Origin: Clostridiales bacterium
Lineage (GTDB): Bacteria; Bacillota; Clostridia; Christensenellales; UBA1242
Direction of reading: 5' to 3'
Length of the DNA stretch: 64,000 bases
NCBI GenBank assembly: GCA_003524095.1
Contig: DOEE01000003.1
Span: forward strand, 721,018 to 785,017
Position 1 is the first letter of the stretch. Each line of letters starts with the position of its first letter. The notes below the pieces were generated by a model, which saw nothing but the letters and a program-made list of their open reading frames with translations, made no database searches and was not told the origin of the DNA. Of the stretch, positions 49,976 through 59,170 are shown piece after piece. A program made the position numbers and the translations under genes.

Positions 49976-50956
49976 CTATAAATATATACTTATTGTCAGA
50001 ATTGACACAACTATTGTCACTATTATATATATTGCGACAACTTTCGTTTCATGAGTAGTTTGTTCAAAATGATGATGCAAAGGAGACATTTTGAATATTC
50101 TTTTGTGTGTTAGTTTAAAGTATGTTACTTGCAATATAACACTAAGTGTGGTTAACACAAACATAATTCCAATTATGATTATCAAAAAGTAATTACGTGT
50201 AAGAATAGTCATGCTTGCAATCAGTCCGCCAAGTGCGAGTGACCCCGTATCCCCCATAAATACTTTGGCAGGATAACAGTTATAACACAAAAATCCAAGC
50301 ACGCTTCCAGCAACCCCCAAAGACACTTTAACAACATTTGCGTGTTCAATCGCAATAACACCTTCTATCGAACTTGAAATTATTGTAATAAGTATTGACA
50401 TCGCAACAATAACAACAGCCGAAACCCCACCGCAAAGTCCATCTAGCCCATCTATTAAATTGACCGAATTGACAACAGCCAAATAAATAAAAATTACAAA
50501 CGGAATTATCCAAAAACCCAAATCTATAGTCTTTGAACTAAATGGAATATTACAAGTAGTTCCTACAAGTTGAGAGTTATATATAAACACCGCAAGGATT
50601 ATCGATATTCCCAATTGTCCGATAATTTTTTGATAAGGCTTAAGCCCTTCGTTTTGTTTAAACTTAATTTTGATAAAATCATCCAAAAATCCAAGTATTC
50701 CAAAAAACAAAAAACTAAACATAACAGTTGTTGCCAAAATATTGTTTTTTTGAAAAAACACAAAATATCCAACAAACGAAGACAACAAAAATATTATCCC
50801 ACCCATTGTCGCCGTTCCACTTTTTTGCTTGTGCTTTTCTACATATATAAGTATGCTTTGACCAAATTTAAGTTTGTGTAAAAATTTGATAATCATAGGT
50901 GAAATAATTAACGCAACAACAAAGCAAAGCACAAGATTAATTAGTCCTAATTTCAT
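49976..50956 (-). CDS. mraY: Phospho-N-acetylmuramoyl-pentapeptide-transferase
   Basis: Membrane enzyme that makes lipid I from UDP-MurNAc-pentapeptide and undecaprenyl phosphate. 326 residues, ten membrane segments. Diagnostic blocks: GTATMGGIIFL near residue 48, FLDDFIK near 90, VNLIDGLDGLCGG near 162, FMGDTGSLALGG near 232 and SPLHHHFEQ near 295. All catalytic Asp and His residues are present. AAGGAT precedes the ATG, 10 bases after murE. Confidence 0.97.
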   Translation of the reverse strand: MKLGLINLVLCFVVALIISPMIIKFLHKLKFGQSILIYVEKHKQKSGTATMGGIIFLLSSFVGYFVFFQKNNILATTVMFSFLFFGILGFLDDFIKIKFKQNEGLKPYQKIIGQLGISIILAVFIYNSQLVGTTCNIPFSSKTIDLGFWIIPFVIFIYLAVVNSVNLIDGLDGLCGGVSAVVIVAMSILITIISSSIEGVIAIEHANVVKVSLGVAGSVLGFLCYNCYPAKVFMGDTGSLALGGLIASMTILTRNYFLIIIIGIMFVLTTLSVILQVTYFKLTHKRIFKMSPLHHHFEQTTHETKVVAIYIIVTIVVSILTISIYL

Positions 50957-50966
50957 AATTTTATCC

Positions 50967-52403
50967 TTAATCTTTTTTATTTAACAATTCTTTGACAACG
51001 TCCAAGTCTGAATACTCACATCTTTTTCCATTAATCTTTTGAAAATCTTCAGCACCTTTTCCCAAAACACAAAGAACATCGCCACAATTAAGCATTGATA
51101 GTGCTTTTTTGATAGCAGTTTTTCTATCTTCAATTTGAGTACACTCTTTGGTTATTTCAATCTTAATGTCTTTGCAAATATCTTCAAAGTTTACAAAATC
51201 TCTATTATCCGTCGTTAGAATTATTGAGTCCGAATATTTGTTTGCAATCAAACCCATATCCATTCTTTTTTGTTTGTCGCTATATCCCACACATCCAAAA
51301 ATCACATAGAGTTTTCCCAAAACAAATGGACGCAAAAATGATAGTGTTTTTTCAAAACTATCTGGAGTATGTGCAAAATCCACAATAACAGTTTTGTCGT
51401 CTTTTTCAAAAACATTAAGTCTCCCAGGAATTTGAGACATAGAATTTACACTCGACAAAATATCTTTTGCATCAACTCCCAACATTTTTGCAACAGTCAT
51501 TCCAGCAAGTAAATTATATACATTAAAGTCTCCAATCAAACTCGTATCCACCAACATAATATCGTCTAATATATTTGCAGTAAACTTGAGTTTTTGAAGT
51601 CCAGATTGTATATCAATTGCAAAACTATTTGCAGGCGACTTCACTCCATAACTTATACAAGGAACGTTTGTTTTGTAGGCAAGTTCACGACCATAAAAGT
51701 CATCAATATTAATTACACATTCCCGCATGTTTTGTTTATCAAAAAAGTCCATTTTGCATCGAACATACTTTTCCATACTATCAAAAAAATCAAGATGTTC
51801 TTGAGTAATGTTTGTAAATACACATATGTCAAATTTGATTCCATATAATTTTTTCAAACTAATCGCCTGGGCGGATACTTCCATAACAATAGTCTTAACA
51901 CCAAGCGATTTCATTTGATAAAAAATATAATGCAAGTCAATTGGGTCGGGAGTTGTAAATTTATTGCTAATTTTGATATTGCCAATAAATATACCGTTTG
52001 TGCCAATAATACCTATGTTATTGTCAATTTTTGACAAAATATTACCAATTATGAGAGAAGTTGTAGTCTTGCCGGATGTGCCCACTATCCCTACAAGTTT
52101 AAGACTATCCACACACCTATTATAAAAATTCTTTGCAATTATACTCATGGTCTTTCGAATATCTTTGACAACCACAACTGTAACACCACAAGACACATCG
52201 GTCTCAGTTATAATACATTTTGCGCCTTTTGAAATAGCATCGTCTATATAATCATTCCCGTCAAAGTTTGCACCTTTGATACATATAAACATGCCACCAC
52301 CAATAACATCATTTGATATATGTGTAATTGACTTAATGTTATAGTTTTTAAAATTTTTTGTACTTATAATTTCAACATCTTTAAGGATTTTTTTTAGTCT
52401 CAT
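50967..52403 (-). CDS. murE: UDP-MurNAc-tripeptide synthetase (MurE family)
   Basis: Adds the third residue of the peptidoglycan stem peptide. 478 residues: N-terminal UDP-binding domain, ATP loop GIVGTSGKTTTSLIIGNIL near 112, TNITQEHLDFF near 198, PGRLNVFEK near 330 and LGKGAEDFQKI near 450. The motif that selects the amino acid, DNPR in meso-DAP enzymes, reads TTDNRDFVNF, so the substrate cannot be assumed. GGAGATATAA precedes the ATG. The gene starts the murE-mraY-murD-ftsW unit, separated from spoVD by a terminator. Confidence 0.94.
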   Translation of the reverse strand: MRLKKILKDVEIISTKNFKNYNIKSITHISNDVIGGGMFICIKGANFDGNDYIDDAISKGAKCIITETDVSCGVTVVVVKDIRKTMSIIAKNFYNRCVDSLKLVGIVGTSGKTTTSLIIGNILSKIDNNIGIIGTNGIFIGNIKISNKFTTPDPIDLHYIFYQMKSLGVKTIVMEVSAQAISLKKLYGIKFDICVFTNITQEHLDFFDSMEKYVRCKMDFFDKQNMRECVINIDDFYGRELAYKTNVPCISYGVKSPANSFAIDIQSGLQKLKFTANILDDIMLVDTSLIGDFNVYNLLAGMTVAKMLGVDAKDILSSVNSMSQIPGRLNVFEKDDKTVIVDFAHTPDSFEKTLSFLRPFVLGKLYVIFGCVGYSDKQKRMDMGLIANKYSDSIILTTDNRDFVNFEDICKDIKIEITKECTQIEDRKTAIKKALSMLNCGDVLCVLGKGAEDFQKINGKRCEYSDLDVVKELLNKKD

Positions 52404-52490
52404 TTATATCTCCAAAATCGCCAGTTAATTTACAAATACATTATATAATTTTTGCTTTCAAAAAACTTCGCATCATCAATTATTCGACAC

Positions 52491-52534
52491 AAAAAAATTA
52501 AAGCACTTTGACACAATGCGACAAATTGCTTTAA
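52491..52534 (-). terminator. Terminator between spoVD and murE
   Basis: TTAAAGCA and TTGCTTTAA pair around a 20-base loop; seven T follow on the minus strand. A perfect TGTCGAA (minus strand) lies next to it at 52483-52489. Confidence 0.8.
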
Positions 52535-52549
52535 CTTAATATATATTTA

Positions 52550-54460
52550 TTAATTAAAATCTATCATAACAATACTCTTCTTAGATAGTTCCGTATCTGG
52601 CGCCGGAAATTGACTTCGAATAATTTCACCTTCGTTTTGAATTTCAACTTGAAGTCCTAAGTCTTCAAGAGTATTGATTGCGCTATTTACATCCATACCC
52701 ACCACATTAGGCATTTTAACTTTGTCGTTTACTTGGGCTATATCTTTTATTAAATCCGCGCTTGGCTTGTAATCTTTGTAAGTTATGATATTTTCTATAA
52801 TCTTTTTTGCATATGGTGTTGCTACAATGCTTCCATAATAACTTGCACCACCCGGTTCGTCTACAACAATCAAAACTACGTAGTCGGGTCTGTCCGCTGG
52901 AAATGTTCCAACAAACGATGCTATATATTCGCCACTAAGCCTATTTCCATCATACTTTTGACTTGTTCCTGTTTTGCCACCAACATGGTATCCGGGAATA
53001 AAAGCATAATATCCACTATATTGCTTGATTACGTCTTCCATCATCGTTCGCATTATTTCACTAGTCTTAGGTGATATGGTGTTTTTGAGAACTGTTGGAT
53101 TTGTGCTTGAAATTATTTGGTCATTTGCATCAGTTATCTTGTTTACAAAATATGGTTTATATAGTTTTCCGCCATTAACAATACTGCAAATAGATGTAAT
53201 CAACTGCAAAGGCGTAGTTGCAATCGCTTGACCAAATCCCATTCTAGCAACATCGACAATTTTGGCGCTATCATAATTCATTACAATTCCGCCACTTTCT
53301 CCAAGGAAATCTACCCCCAATGGCGAGCCAAGTCCGAACTTTTCAAACATTTCATACATTTTGTCTTTTCCAAGCCTTAGCGACAAGTCCACAAACACCG
53401 CATTACAACTATTACACAGTCCTTGGCTCAAAGTCTGATGCCCGTGTCCTGTGAGTTTCCAACACTTGATTTTTTCGCCATCAACAATTCGATATCCGGG
53501 GTCATAAAAAGTATCACTAAGATGAGCCACTCCCACATCAATTGAATTAGCCATAGTCAAACACTTAAACGTCGACCCGGGTTCATACACATCTACAATG
53601 TTTATGTTTTTAGCAGTTTCCATAAGATTAGTTACATTATCTCTTGGCACATTATTTAAATCAAAATTAGGATATGTTGCCATCGAGACAATTGCACCGG
53701 TATTTGGATTCATAACAATGGCACTTGCTTTTTTTGGCTTTTGTTCTTCTACTAGCAAACTCAAAGCATCTTCGGTAAATTTTTGAATGTTAATATCTAT
53801 AGTGAGTTCTAGATTCAAACCGGGAATACTAGGAATGTATGTACTAAGAGTATTGTCAATTTTGACACCCTTAACATCACTTTCTTCTAAGATATAACCC
53901 TTGACACCCGTCAAATATTTGTTATAATACGCCTCAAGTCCCGCCTGTCCGACATTATCTATAGTTGTAAACCCTAGTACTTGAGTTAGTGCGGATTTAT
54001 ACGGATAATATCGACTATTATTTTCACTAAACAGAATTCCACTCAAATTATTTTCTTTGATTTTGTTTGCAACACTCTTTTCTACTTGTAATTTAATTAA
54101 ACTCTCAGATACAAATCTATCTGTAACTTTTTTGAAAGTTTCATCAAAATCCAATCCCAACTCACTACAAAGCGCATACGTTACAGCCTTTGGGTCTTTT
54201 ACCATAGACGGTCTCACATAAATATCATAAGTCGAATAGTTTGTGGCCAGTACAGCGCCATTGACATCATAAATCTTGCCACGTTCCGAATTAAGAGGGA
54301 GTTCTCTTTGCCATTGCTCAATTGCTTTTGACTGAAGCCACTTGCCTTTGGCTAGTTGAACATATGCCAGTCTTACAATTACAAGCAAAAAAACAAAAGA
54401 CACTAGCAAAAATACTGCTAGTAATCTTTTTGAAAGAGAAAATATTGAATTATTTTGCAT
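52550..54460 (-). CDS. spoVD: Class B penicillin-binding protein with PASTA domain (SpoVD/FtsI type)
   Basis: Septal or cortex transpeptidase that cross-links peptidoglycan. 636 residues: one N-terminal membrane helix (12-33), the dimer domain with RGKIYDVNGAVLA, then the transpeptidase with EPGSTFK (active-site Ser near 303), SCN (near 360) and KTG in GGKTGTSQK near 500. A single PASTA domain, PNVVGMDVNSAINTLEDLGLQVEI, closes the protein. One class B PBP here and a single PASTA match SpoVD better than PBP2b, but no second copy is in view, so it may serve vegetative division. It follows ftsL by 6 bases. Confidence 0.93.
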   Translation of the reverse strand: MQNNSIFSLSKRLLAVFLLVSFVFLLVIVRLAYVQLAKGKWLQSKAIEQWQRELPLNSERGKIYDVNGAVLATNYSTYDIYVRPSMVKDPKAVTYALCSELGLDFDETFKKVTDRFVSESLIKLQVEKSVANKIKENNLSGILFSENNSRYYPYKSALTQVLGFTTIDNVGQAGLEAYYNKYLTGVKGYILEESDVKGVKIDNTLSTYIPSIPGLNLELTIDINIQKFTEDALSLLVEEQKPKKASAIVMNPNTGAIVSMATYPNFDLNNVPRDNVTNLMETAKNINIVDVYEPGSTFKCLTMANSIDVGVAHLSDTFYDPGYRIVDGEKIKCWKLTGHGHQTLSQGLCNSCNAVFVDLSLRLGKDKMYEMFEKFGLGSPLGVDFLGESGGIVMNYDSAKIVDVARMGFGQAIATTPLQLITSICSIVNGGKLYKPYFVNKITDANDQIISSTNPTVLKNTISPKTSEIMRTMMEDVIKQYSGYYAFIPGYHVGGKTGTSQKYDGNRLSGEYIASFVGTFPADRPDYVVLIVVDEPGGASYYGSIVATPYAKKIIENIITYKDYKPSADLIKDIAQVNDKVKMPNVVGMDVNSAINTLEDLGLQVEIQNEGEIIRSQFPAPDTELSKKSIVMIDFN

Positions 54461-54466
54461 TATTAC

Positions 54467-55054
54467 CTACCCGAATATTCGGCTCAAAAAATTACAGAAT
54501 TCATCAAACCAATTAGTTTGACCTTGCAATTCGGATACTTCCACTTTGTTTGGAACATCCACAGCCACAACGTTTGAAGAAGGAATTTGCGAATATTCCA
54601 TGTTACCAAGTTCATTTTTGATATTATCAGTACTTGTAAGTCTTTCGTACAAGCCTTGTGCATTAGTCAAGTCATATTCGGCAGTCGCCACTTCTTCTTG
54701 TAAATAACTTATGTTATTTGACATGCCGTTTATGACAAAAATATTATACACACAAAGGAAAGCAAGAAGCAAAGTTACAATGAGAACTGTTGACATAGCA
54801 AGTGCTACTCTAAATGGCACTTTGCTACTTACAGCATTAACTTTGACTTGAGTAAACTCTTTAATTTTGTTTTCATCAAGAGTAATCTTGTCAAATTCAT
54901 TATATAATTCTTGCAATTTTTCGTTTGTAGAATATGAGTTGTCAAACTTGCTTACTTGATTTTCAACAGTAGAATTAGTTTCAAAGTCTTCTTTAACTGT
55001 TTCGCTTGCAATGTTTTCTCCGTTAAATAATGCTGATTTTCCAAAAGCACTCAT
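54467..55054 (-). CDS. ftsL: FtsL-like divisome protein
   Basis: 195 residues: a polar N-terminal domain of about 85 residues, one membrane segment at about 84-108 (VALAMSTVLIVTLLLAFLCVY), and a short coiled coil (NISYLQEEVATAEYDLTNAQGLYERL in pieces), ending with an aromatic tail. FtsL is poorly conserved, so the assignment rests on layout and on its place between rsmH and spoVD. AAGGGGGAT precedes the ATG. Confidence 0.75.
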   Translation of the reverse strand: MSAFGKSALFNGENIASETVKEDFETNSTVENQVSKFDNSYSTNEKLQELYNEFDKITLDENKIKEFTQVKVNAVSSKVPFRVALAMSTVLIVTLLLAFLCVYNIFVINGMSNNISYLQEEVATAEYDLTNAQGLYERLTSTDNIKNELGNMEYSQIPSSNVVAVDVPNKVEVSELQGQTNWFDEFCNFLSRIFG

Positions 55055-55075
55055 AACTTATCCCCCTTTGTTTCT

Positions 55076-56023
55076 TTATTTTTTCTGAATTATTCGTAGT
55101 TTTGCGCTACTGCTTCGACTATTATTTTCGAGTTCTTCTTTGCCCGCTTCGATTGGTTTTTTGTTAACAAGTATTGCATCAGAATGATGATTGCATACAC
55201 AAAATGGCAAAGTTTTGTCACAGATACAATCTGTCGACCTAAGTTTAAATACGTTTTTGACAATTCTATCTTCTAGCGAATGGAATGTGATTATCGCTAG
55301 TCTTCCCGACGGACTGAGAATATCTATCATCTTATTAATAGCATCTTCAAGTCCAACGAGTTCCTGATTAACTTCTATCCTTATTGCCTGAAAGGTCTTT
55401 TTGGCAACACTGCCACGCCCCCAAAATTTCTTTGGAATCGCCGACTCAATCAAACTTACTAATTCACCAGTTGTCTCTATCACCTTAATCTCTCTTGCTT
55501 CCAAAATTTTGGCAACAATTGATTTAGCAAAACTTTCTTCCCCATAATTATATAGTATTCTAAGCAATTCTTCCTTAGGATAAGTATTTACAACCTTGTA
55601 AGCATCCAAATCTGCGGATTTGTCCATTCGCATATCAAGTCTACTATCAAACCTATACGAAAATCCACGTTCGGCTGTGTCAAGTTGATAACTACTTACT
55701 CCCAAATCAAGCAAAATTCCGTCAACACTTTCAATCCCGATTTCTTTGAGGTCGCCAGCCATGTTTTTGAAGTCATCTTTGATATAAGTAACCATATTTT
55801 CGTACTTTTTTAACTTCTGACTTGTTGACTTCAAAGCATCTTCGTCTTTGTCAAAGGCAATAAGCCTTCCGGTGGTTAGTCTTTTGAGAATCTCGCCACT
55901 ATGACCACCACCACCCAATGTTCCATCAACATATATTCCGTCGGGTTTGATATTAAGTGCCGACAAGCACTCGCTTAGCAATACTGGAGTGTGTTTAAAA
56001 TTATTTACAAATGTTTCTTCCAT
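55076..56023 (-). CDS. rsmH: 16S rRNA (cytosine(1402)-N4)-methyltransferase RsmH
   Basis: Methylates C1402 of 16S rRNA at N4. 315 residues with the SAM motif DGTLGGGGHSGEIL near residue 30, DLGVSSYQLDTAERGFSYRFD near 100 in parts, and the closing SSSAKLRIIQ. The ATG preceded by GGAG is chosen; a longer frame runs 21 codons up without a better start. First gene of the dcw cluster; mraZ, usually just before it, is missing here. Upstream is the DnaA-box region. Confidence 0.95.
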   Translation of the reverse strand: MEETFVNNFKHTPVLLSECLSALNIKPDGIYVDGTLGGGGHSGEILKRLTTGRLIAFDKDEDALKSTSQKLKKYENMVTYIKDDFKNMAGDLKEIGIESVDGILLDLGVSSYQLDTAERGFSYRFDSRLDMRMDKSADLDAYKVVNTYPKEELLRILYNYGEESFAKSIVAKILEAREIKVIETTGELVSLIESAIPKKFWGRGSVAKKTFQAIRIEVNQELVGLEDAINKMIDILSPSGRLAIITFHSLEDRIVKNVFKLRSTDCICDKTLPFCVCNHHSDAILVNKKPIEAGKEELENNSRSSSAKLRIIQKK

Positions 56024-56043
56024 TACTAATTCACTCCTATTAA

Positions 56044-56363
56044 TTATACACATATTAACACACTCATAATTTCTATGTATAATCAATCATTTTTTTCAAA
56101 GAGTATGCAAGTAGTAAAGTTTTCAAAAAGCATATCATTTAACTCTTTACGCTTATAATTATACAATACTTATTCAAATTTTCAAAACAAAAAAATATAC
56201 TTTTACAAAGATTATAAACACATTTTTGCATAAATAATCACAAGTTATCCACAATTGTGGATAACTCAAAAATCGCATAAATTATTAAAATTCGGCTATT
56301 TTCGTAGATAATTGGTAATATTATCAAACATTTGTTTTATACATGCATAAATATTTATACACA
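56044..56363. promoter_or_regulatory. Cluster of four DnaA boxes in a 540-bp AT-rich gap
   Basis: Perfect TTATNCACA boxes lie at 56044-56052, 56245-56253 and 56355-56363 (plus) and 56256-56264 (minus). The middle two form a 22-bp palindrome, GTTATCCACA-AT-TGTGGATAAC. The gap 56024-56565 holds no gene that I can see and is the longest such gap in the window. Confidence 0.75.
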
Positions 56364-56471
56364 ATTATATTTTTATAACCACCAATACATTATGTATATT
56401 TTTTATAAAAATTCATCTACAAAAACATACAAAATCACTCAAATTTACATAAATTTTGCATATTTAAACAA

Positions 56472-56533
56472 AAAATACACACAAAGTCTCCATTTTTAAA
56501 CACAGAGTTTCAAAATAAAGTATGTGTGTATTT
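56472..56533 (-). terminator. Long inverted repeat after the phosphoesterase gene
   Basis: AAATACACACA and TGTGTGTATTT (11-bp perfect arms) enclose about 40 bases; on the minus strand a T-rich stretch follows. A terminator or a protein site is possible. Confidence 0.5.
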
Positions 56534-56565
56534 CATTTTTAAATAAACTAAATTATTTTCAAAGA

Positions 56566-57261
56566 TTACATTATTCTGATTAATTTGTTGCCCACCAAAT
56601 CGCAAGACGTCAAAAAATATTTAATTCCATCTTTCTCAAATTGCATTTTTTGTTTGTTGTCATCATTGTGTAAATGCCCATAGACGACAGTATCAACATT
56701 ATAATTTTTGAATAGTTCAATCATTTCGTTATTTTCCATTCTGTAATTAAAAGGCGGAAAGTGTGTCATTACAACGATTTTATCCCCTTCTTCACACAAG
56801 GTCTTTGCAGTTTTCAAAGACAACTCCATTCTAATGAGTTCTCGTTTATAAATCTTCTCATCTAGTTCCGACTTGAAACCATTATCAAACGGAGTCCACC
56901 CACGTGAACCACAAATAACATAGTTTCCAAACTTGTATGCGTCATTTTGTATGGCATAAGTATTGTTATGTAAATATTCTCTGAGTTCGCTAATTGAACT
57001 CCACCAATAATCGTGATTGCCTTTAAGTATAATTTTTGTGCCATTTAGCCCACAAATCAAGTCCAAATCCGGCTTTGCACTTTCAAACTTCATCGCCCAC
57101 GAAATATCTCCGGGAATCAAAACTATGTCATCATCACTTATTTTTTCTTGCCAATCGGCAAAAATTTTGTCAAGATAACCTTCCCATGTTGGCCCAAAAA
57201 TATCCATAGGCTTTGGATTATTAATACTTAAATGCAAGTCACTAATTGCAAAAATTCTCAT
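56566..57261 (-). CDS. Metallophosphoesterase
   Basis: 231 residues of the calcineurin-like phosphoesterase fold. All five metal-binding blocks are visible: SDLHLS near residue 7, PGDISWA near 50, KGNHDYWW near 77, MTHFPP near 165, and YGHLHNDD near 195. Such proteins act on phosphodiesters or phosphomonoesters; the size and motifs fit the Firmicute family often named serine/threonine phosphatase, but the substrate is unknown. AGGAGATTGT precedes the ATG. Confidence 0.9.
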   Translation of the reverse strand: MRIFAISDLHLSINNPKPMDIFGPTWEGYLDKIFADWQEKISDDDIVLIPGDISWAMKFESAKPDLDLICGLNGTKIILKGNHDYWWSSISELREYLHNNTYAIQNDAYKFGNYVICGSRGWTPFDNGFKSELDEKIYKRELIRMELSLKTAKTLCEEGDKIVVMTHFPPFNYRMENNEMIELFKNYNVDTVVYGHLHNDDNKQKMQFEKDGIKYFLTSCDLVGNKLIRIM

Positions 57262-57331
57262 ACAATCTCCTATTTTTAGTATATCAAAACAATTACAATT
57301 TTACAAGTGAATATTAATAACAAAAAAAATC

Positions 57332-57354
57332 CCCGCCAAATCATTTTGGCAGGG
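57332..57354 (-). terminator. Terminator of the Cys-containing protein gene at 57362
   Basis: CCCGCCAAA and TTTGGCAGGG pair with one bulge; eight T follow on the minus strand. Confidence 0.92.
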
Positions 57355-57361
57355 ACAAATA

Positions 57362-58033
57362 TTAGTTTACGTTAATCTGAGTTGGCGGGTTAACTGGTTG
57401 TTGTGCTGGATACAATGGCAAATCAAAATAACCACTACAAACGTCTTGAGTATAGTCTTGGCAAGGTGGAATTTGACAATATCCATATGTAGGAACGAGA
57501 AGTTCGGCATCAACAACAACACGGATAATAATTGTCATACAAGGATCAATTGAGAAAGTTGAACTTTCAACAAATCTACCGCCCGAGCAAATTGCATTTG
57601 CAAACGCTGTTACTTGATAAGGTATAATAGATGGTTGTGGCACATACAAAACAACATCAATAGGAATTGTAACAATTCCTGTTCCGCTACCTGCTACATT
57701 ATTGTTATCTGTATAATTAACAGTAATTGGAACACTAACACTGCCAGAAACTCTAGCAAAGCATGGTTTGTCTTCAAACCTATCTACCACTAAGTTTGTA
57801 ATAGTGACATCGTTTGTTTGAGTCTGACAACTAACAAAAGTAAGTGGAGCGGTCGGACTTTGCGGTTGTTGATTGGTCAAAGTCACCGAAGTTCCATCCA
57901 TTTGAACTTGTTTCATACAAGCATCAAAAACCTTTCTTGTTTGAATACAAGCTTTTTCACAAAGCCCTTGCAATGGATTGCCTGTTATTGGGCCGGGATT
58001 ACAACCTTGTCTATTTCCGGAAAAAAATGACAT
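57362..58033 (-). CDS. Probable spore-associated Cys/Pro-rich protein
   Basis: 223 residues without signal peptide. The start carries a Cys set (GCNPGP, LCEKACIQTRKVFDACMKQ) that is found in a family of clostridial proteins of unknown role, followed by a beta-rich middle with repeated V/T strands and a second Cys region near the end (CQIPPCQDY, VCSGYFDLPLYPAQQPVNPP). It has a perfect AAGGAGGT ribosome site and a strong terminator, so high expression is likely. The minus strand reads CATACAAT, a perfect sigma-E -10 box, 26 bases before the ATG, but no -35 matches. A spore coat or exosporium role is my inference. Confidence 0.75.
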   Translation of the reverse strand: MSFFSGNRQGCNPGPITGNPLQGLCEKACIQTRKVFDACMKQVQMDGTSVTLTNQQPQSPTAPLTFVSCQTQTNDVTITNLVVDRFEDKPCFARVSGSVSVPITVNYTDNNNVAGSGTGIVTIPIDVVLYVPQPSIIPYQVTAFANAICSGGRFVESSTFSIDPCMTIIIRVVVDAELLVPTYGYCQIPPCQDYTQDVCSGYFDLPLYPAQQPVNPPTQINVN

Positions 58034-58093
58034 AATTTACCTCCTTAAAGATTGTATGGTAAATTATATGTAATCAGCCAAAATTTTGTGCAT

Positions 58094-58123
58094 AAAAAAG
58101 GAAGAAATCAAAAAATTCCTTCC
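58094..58123 (-). terminator. Terminator of the lipoprotein gene
   Basis: GGAAGAAAT and ATTCCTTCC pair with one mismatch; six T follow on the minus strand. A second small hairpin AGTACC-TTTTTT-GGTAGTACT lies next to it at 58129-58148. Confidence 0.75.
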
Positions 58124-58233
58124 TACTTAGTACCTTTTTTGGTAGTACTTATTTTAATCTTTAACTATTAATTTTTTATTATATATCACAAATTTAATTA
58201 AAAGCACTATCTAATTTAAAAGATTGCAATCAA

Positions 58234-59127
58234 TTAAGCATTTGTTTGGCTTTCAGCAAAAACATTAGCAACAGCTACTTTTTCAAGCATTACGTTTTTG
58301 TCCACAACACCTTTTTCAAATTTGAAATTCATTGGATAAGTATTAGATTCCTTGTTACCGCCCACTTTGTCAAAAGATGAAGACAAACTTTCAATTCTTA
58401 CGAATTCAGCATTCTCAGTTAATTCAATTTCGAAATGTGTTTTTAAAATAGTATCATTAGCGGTATCCATTACACTAATAGCATAAATTAAATAATTTCC
58501 ATTTTCCAAAGCATCAACTTTGCAAAGATTATCTTCTGTAATTCCATATTTCTTTGTTACATCAAATAGACTTGCAAATTGTCCAGGCATTGAATATCCA
58601 AGTTCATATTCTTTTTCTATTAGTTCAGGCTGAGAATTTGCAACTGGCAAATTATGATTATCAAATTTTGCACTCTTATATGTTCTCATATAATCTTTTT
58701 GGGTGTCGCCTTCTTGTTTTGTATAATTGTATTCTAGTGTATAATTTTCTCCCCATTCAGTAGATTTTGACAATACTGCATAGTGAGTACTATCAAACAT
58801 AACAATATCCATTACTTGCTCATCATATTCACCACCCACACTACCTGATACAGTTATACGAATATTCTCCATAATATTATCCATTTGTAGTTGAGTTCTA
58901 ACTTCGGCAAGTTTCAACAAATCATATGCTTCAGATTTGTCTAATTTTTTGTTTTGCTTGTTAAGCAAATCCATTGTGTCCTTCATAAATTTATCTGAGT
59001 TGTCTACTACTGTAATAATTTTGTCCATTTGTGCTTGGCTTAGATTAATGTCAGCACAGCCCGCCAAAGTTACTGCACCGACCCCACATAATGCTACCGC
59101 TGAGAGTATTTTTGTTAATTTTTTCAT
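58234..59127 (-). CDS. Lipoprotein, function unknown, behind a homopolymer promoter
   Basis: 297 residues. The signal (KILSAVALCGVGAVTLAGC) ends in a lipobox LAGC at residue 24. The mature part has a helical start (SQAQMDKIITVVDNSDKFMKD) and then a long beta-rich region with aromatic residues; no family recognised. GAAAGGAGAAC precedes the ATG. Its promoter has ten G between -35 and -10, which suggests that expression may switch on and off by tract slippage. It stands alone with a terminator on each side. Surface position is likely. Confidence 0.85.
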   Translation of the reverse strand: MKKLTKILSAVALCGVGAVTLAGCADINLSQAQMDKIITVVDNSDKFMKDTMDLLNKQNKKLDKSEAYDLLKLAEVRTQLQMDNIMENIRITVSGSVGGEYDEQVMDIVMFDSTHYAVLSKSTEWGENYTLEYNYTKQEGDTQKDYMRTYKSAKFDNHNLPVANSQPELIEKEYELGYSMPGQFASLFDVTKKYGITEDNLCKVDALENGNYLIYAISVMDTANDTILKTHFEIELTENAEFVRIESLSSSFDKVGGNKESNTYPMNFKFEKGVVDKNVMLEKVAVANVFAESQTNA

Positions 59128-59170
59128 TTGTTCTCCTTTCTATTTTCAAAACATATTATTCATTATCCTT

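Noticed and set aside
56024..56565. Replication origin
   Set aside because: DnaA boxes are present but dnaA, dnaN, rpmH and a change of coding strand are absent, so I call it a DnaA-box cluster only.
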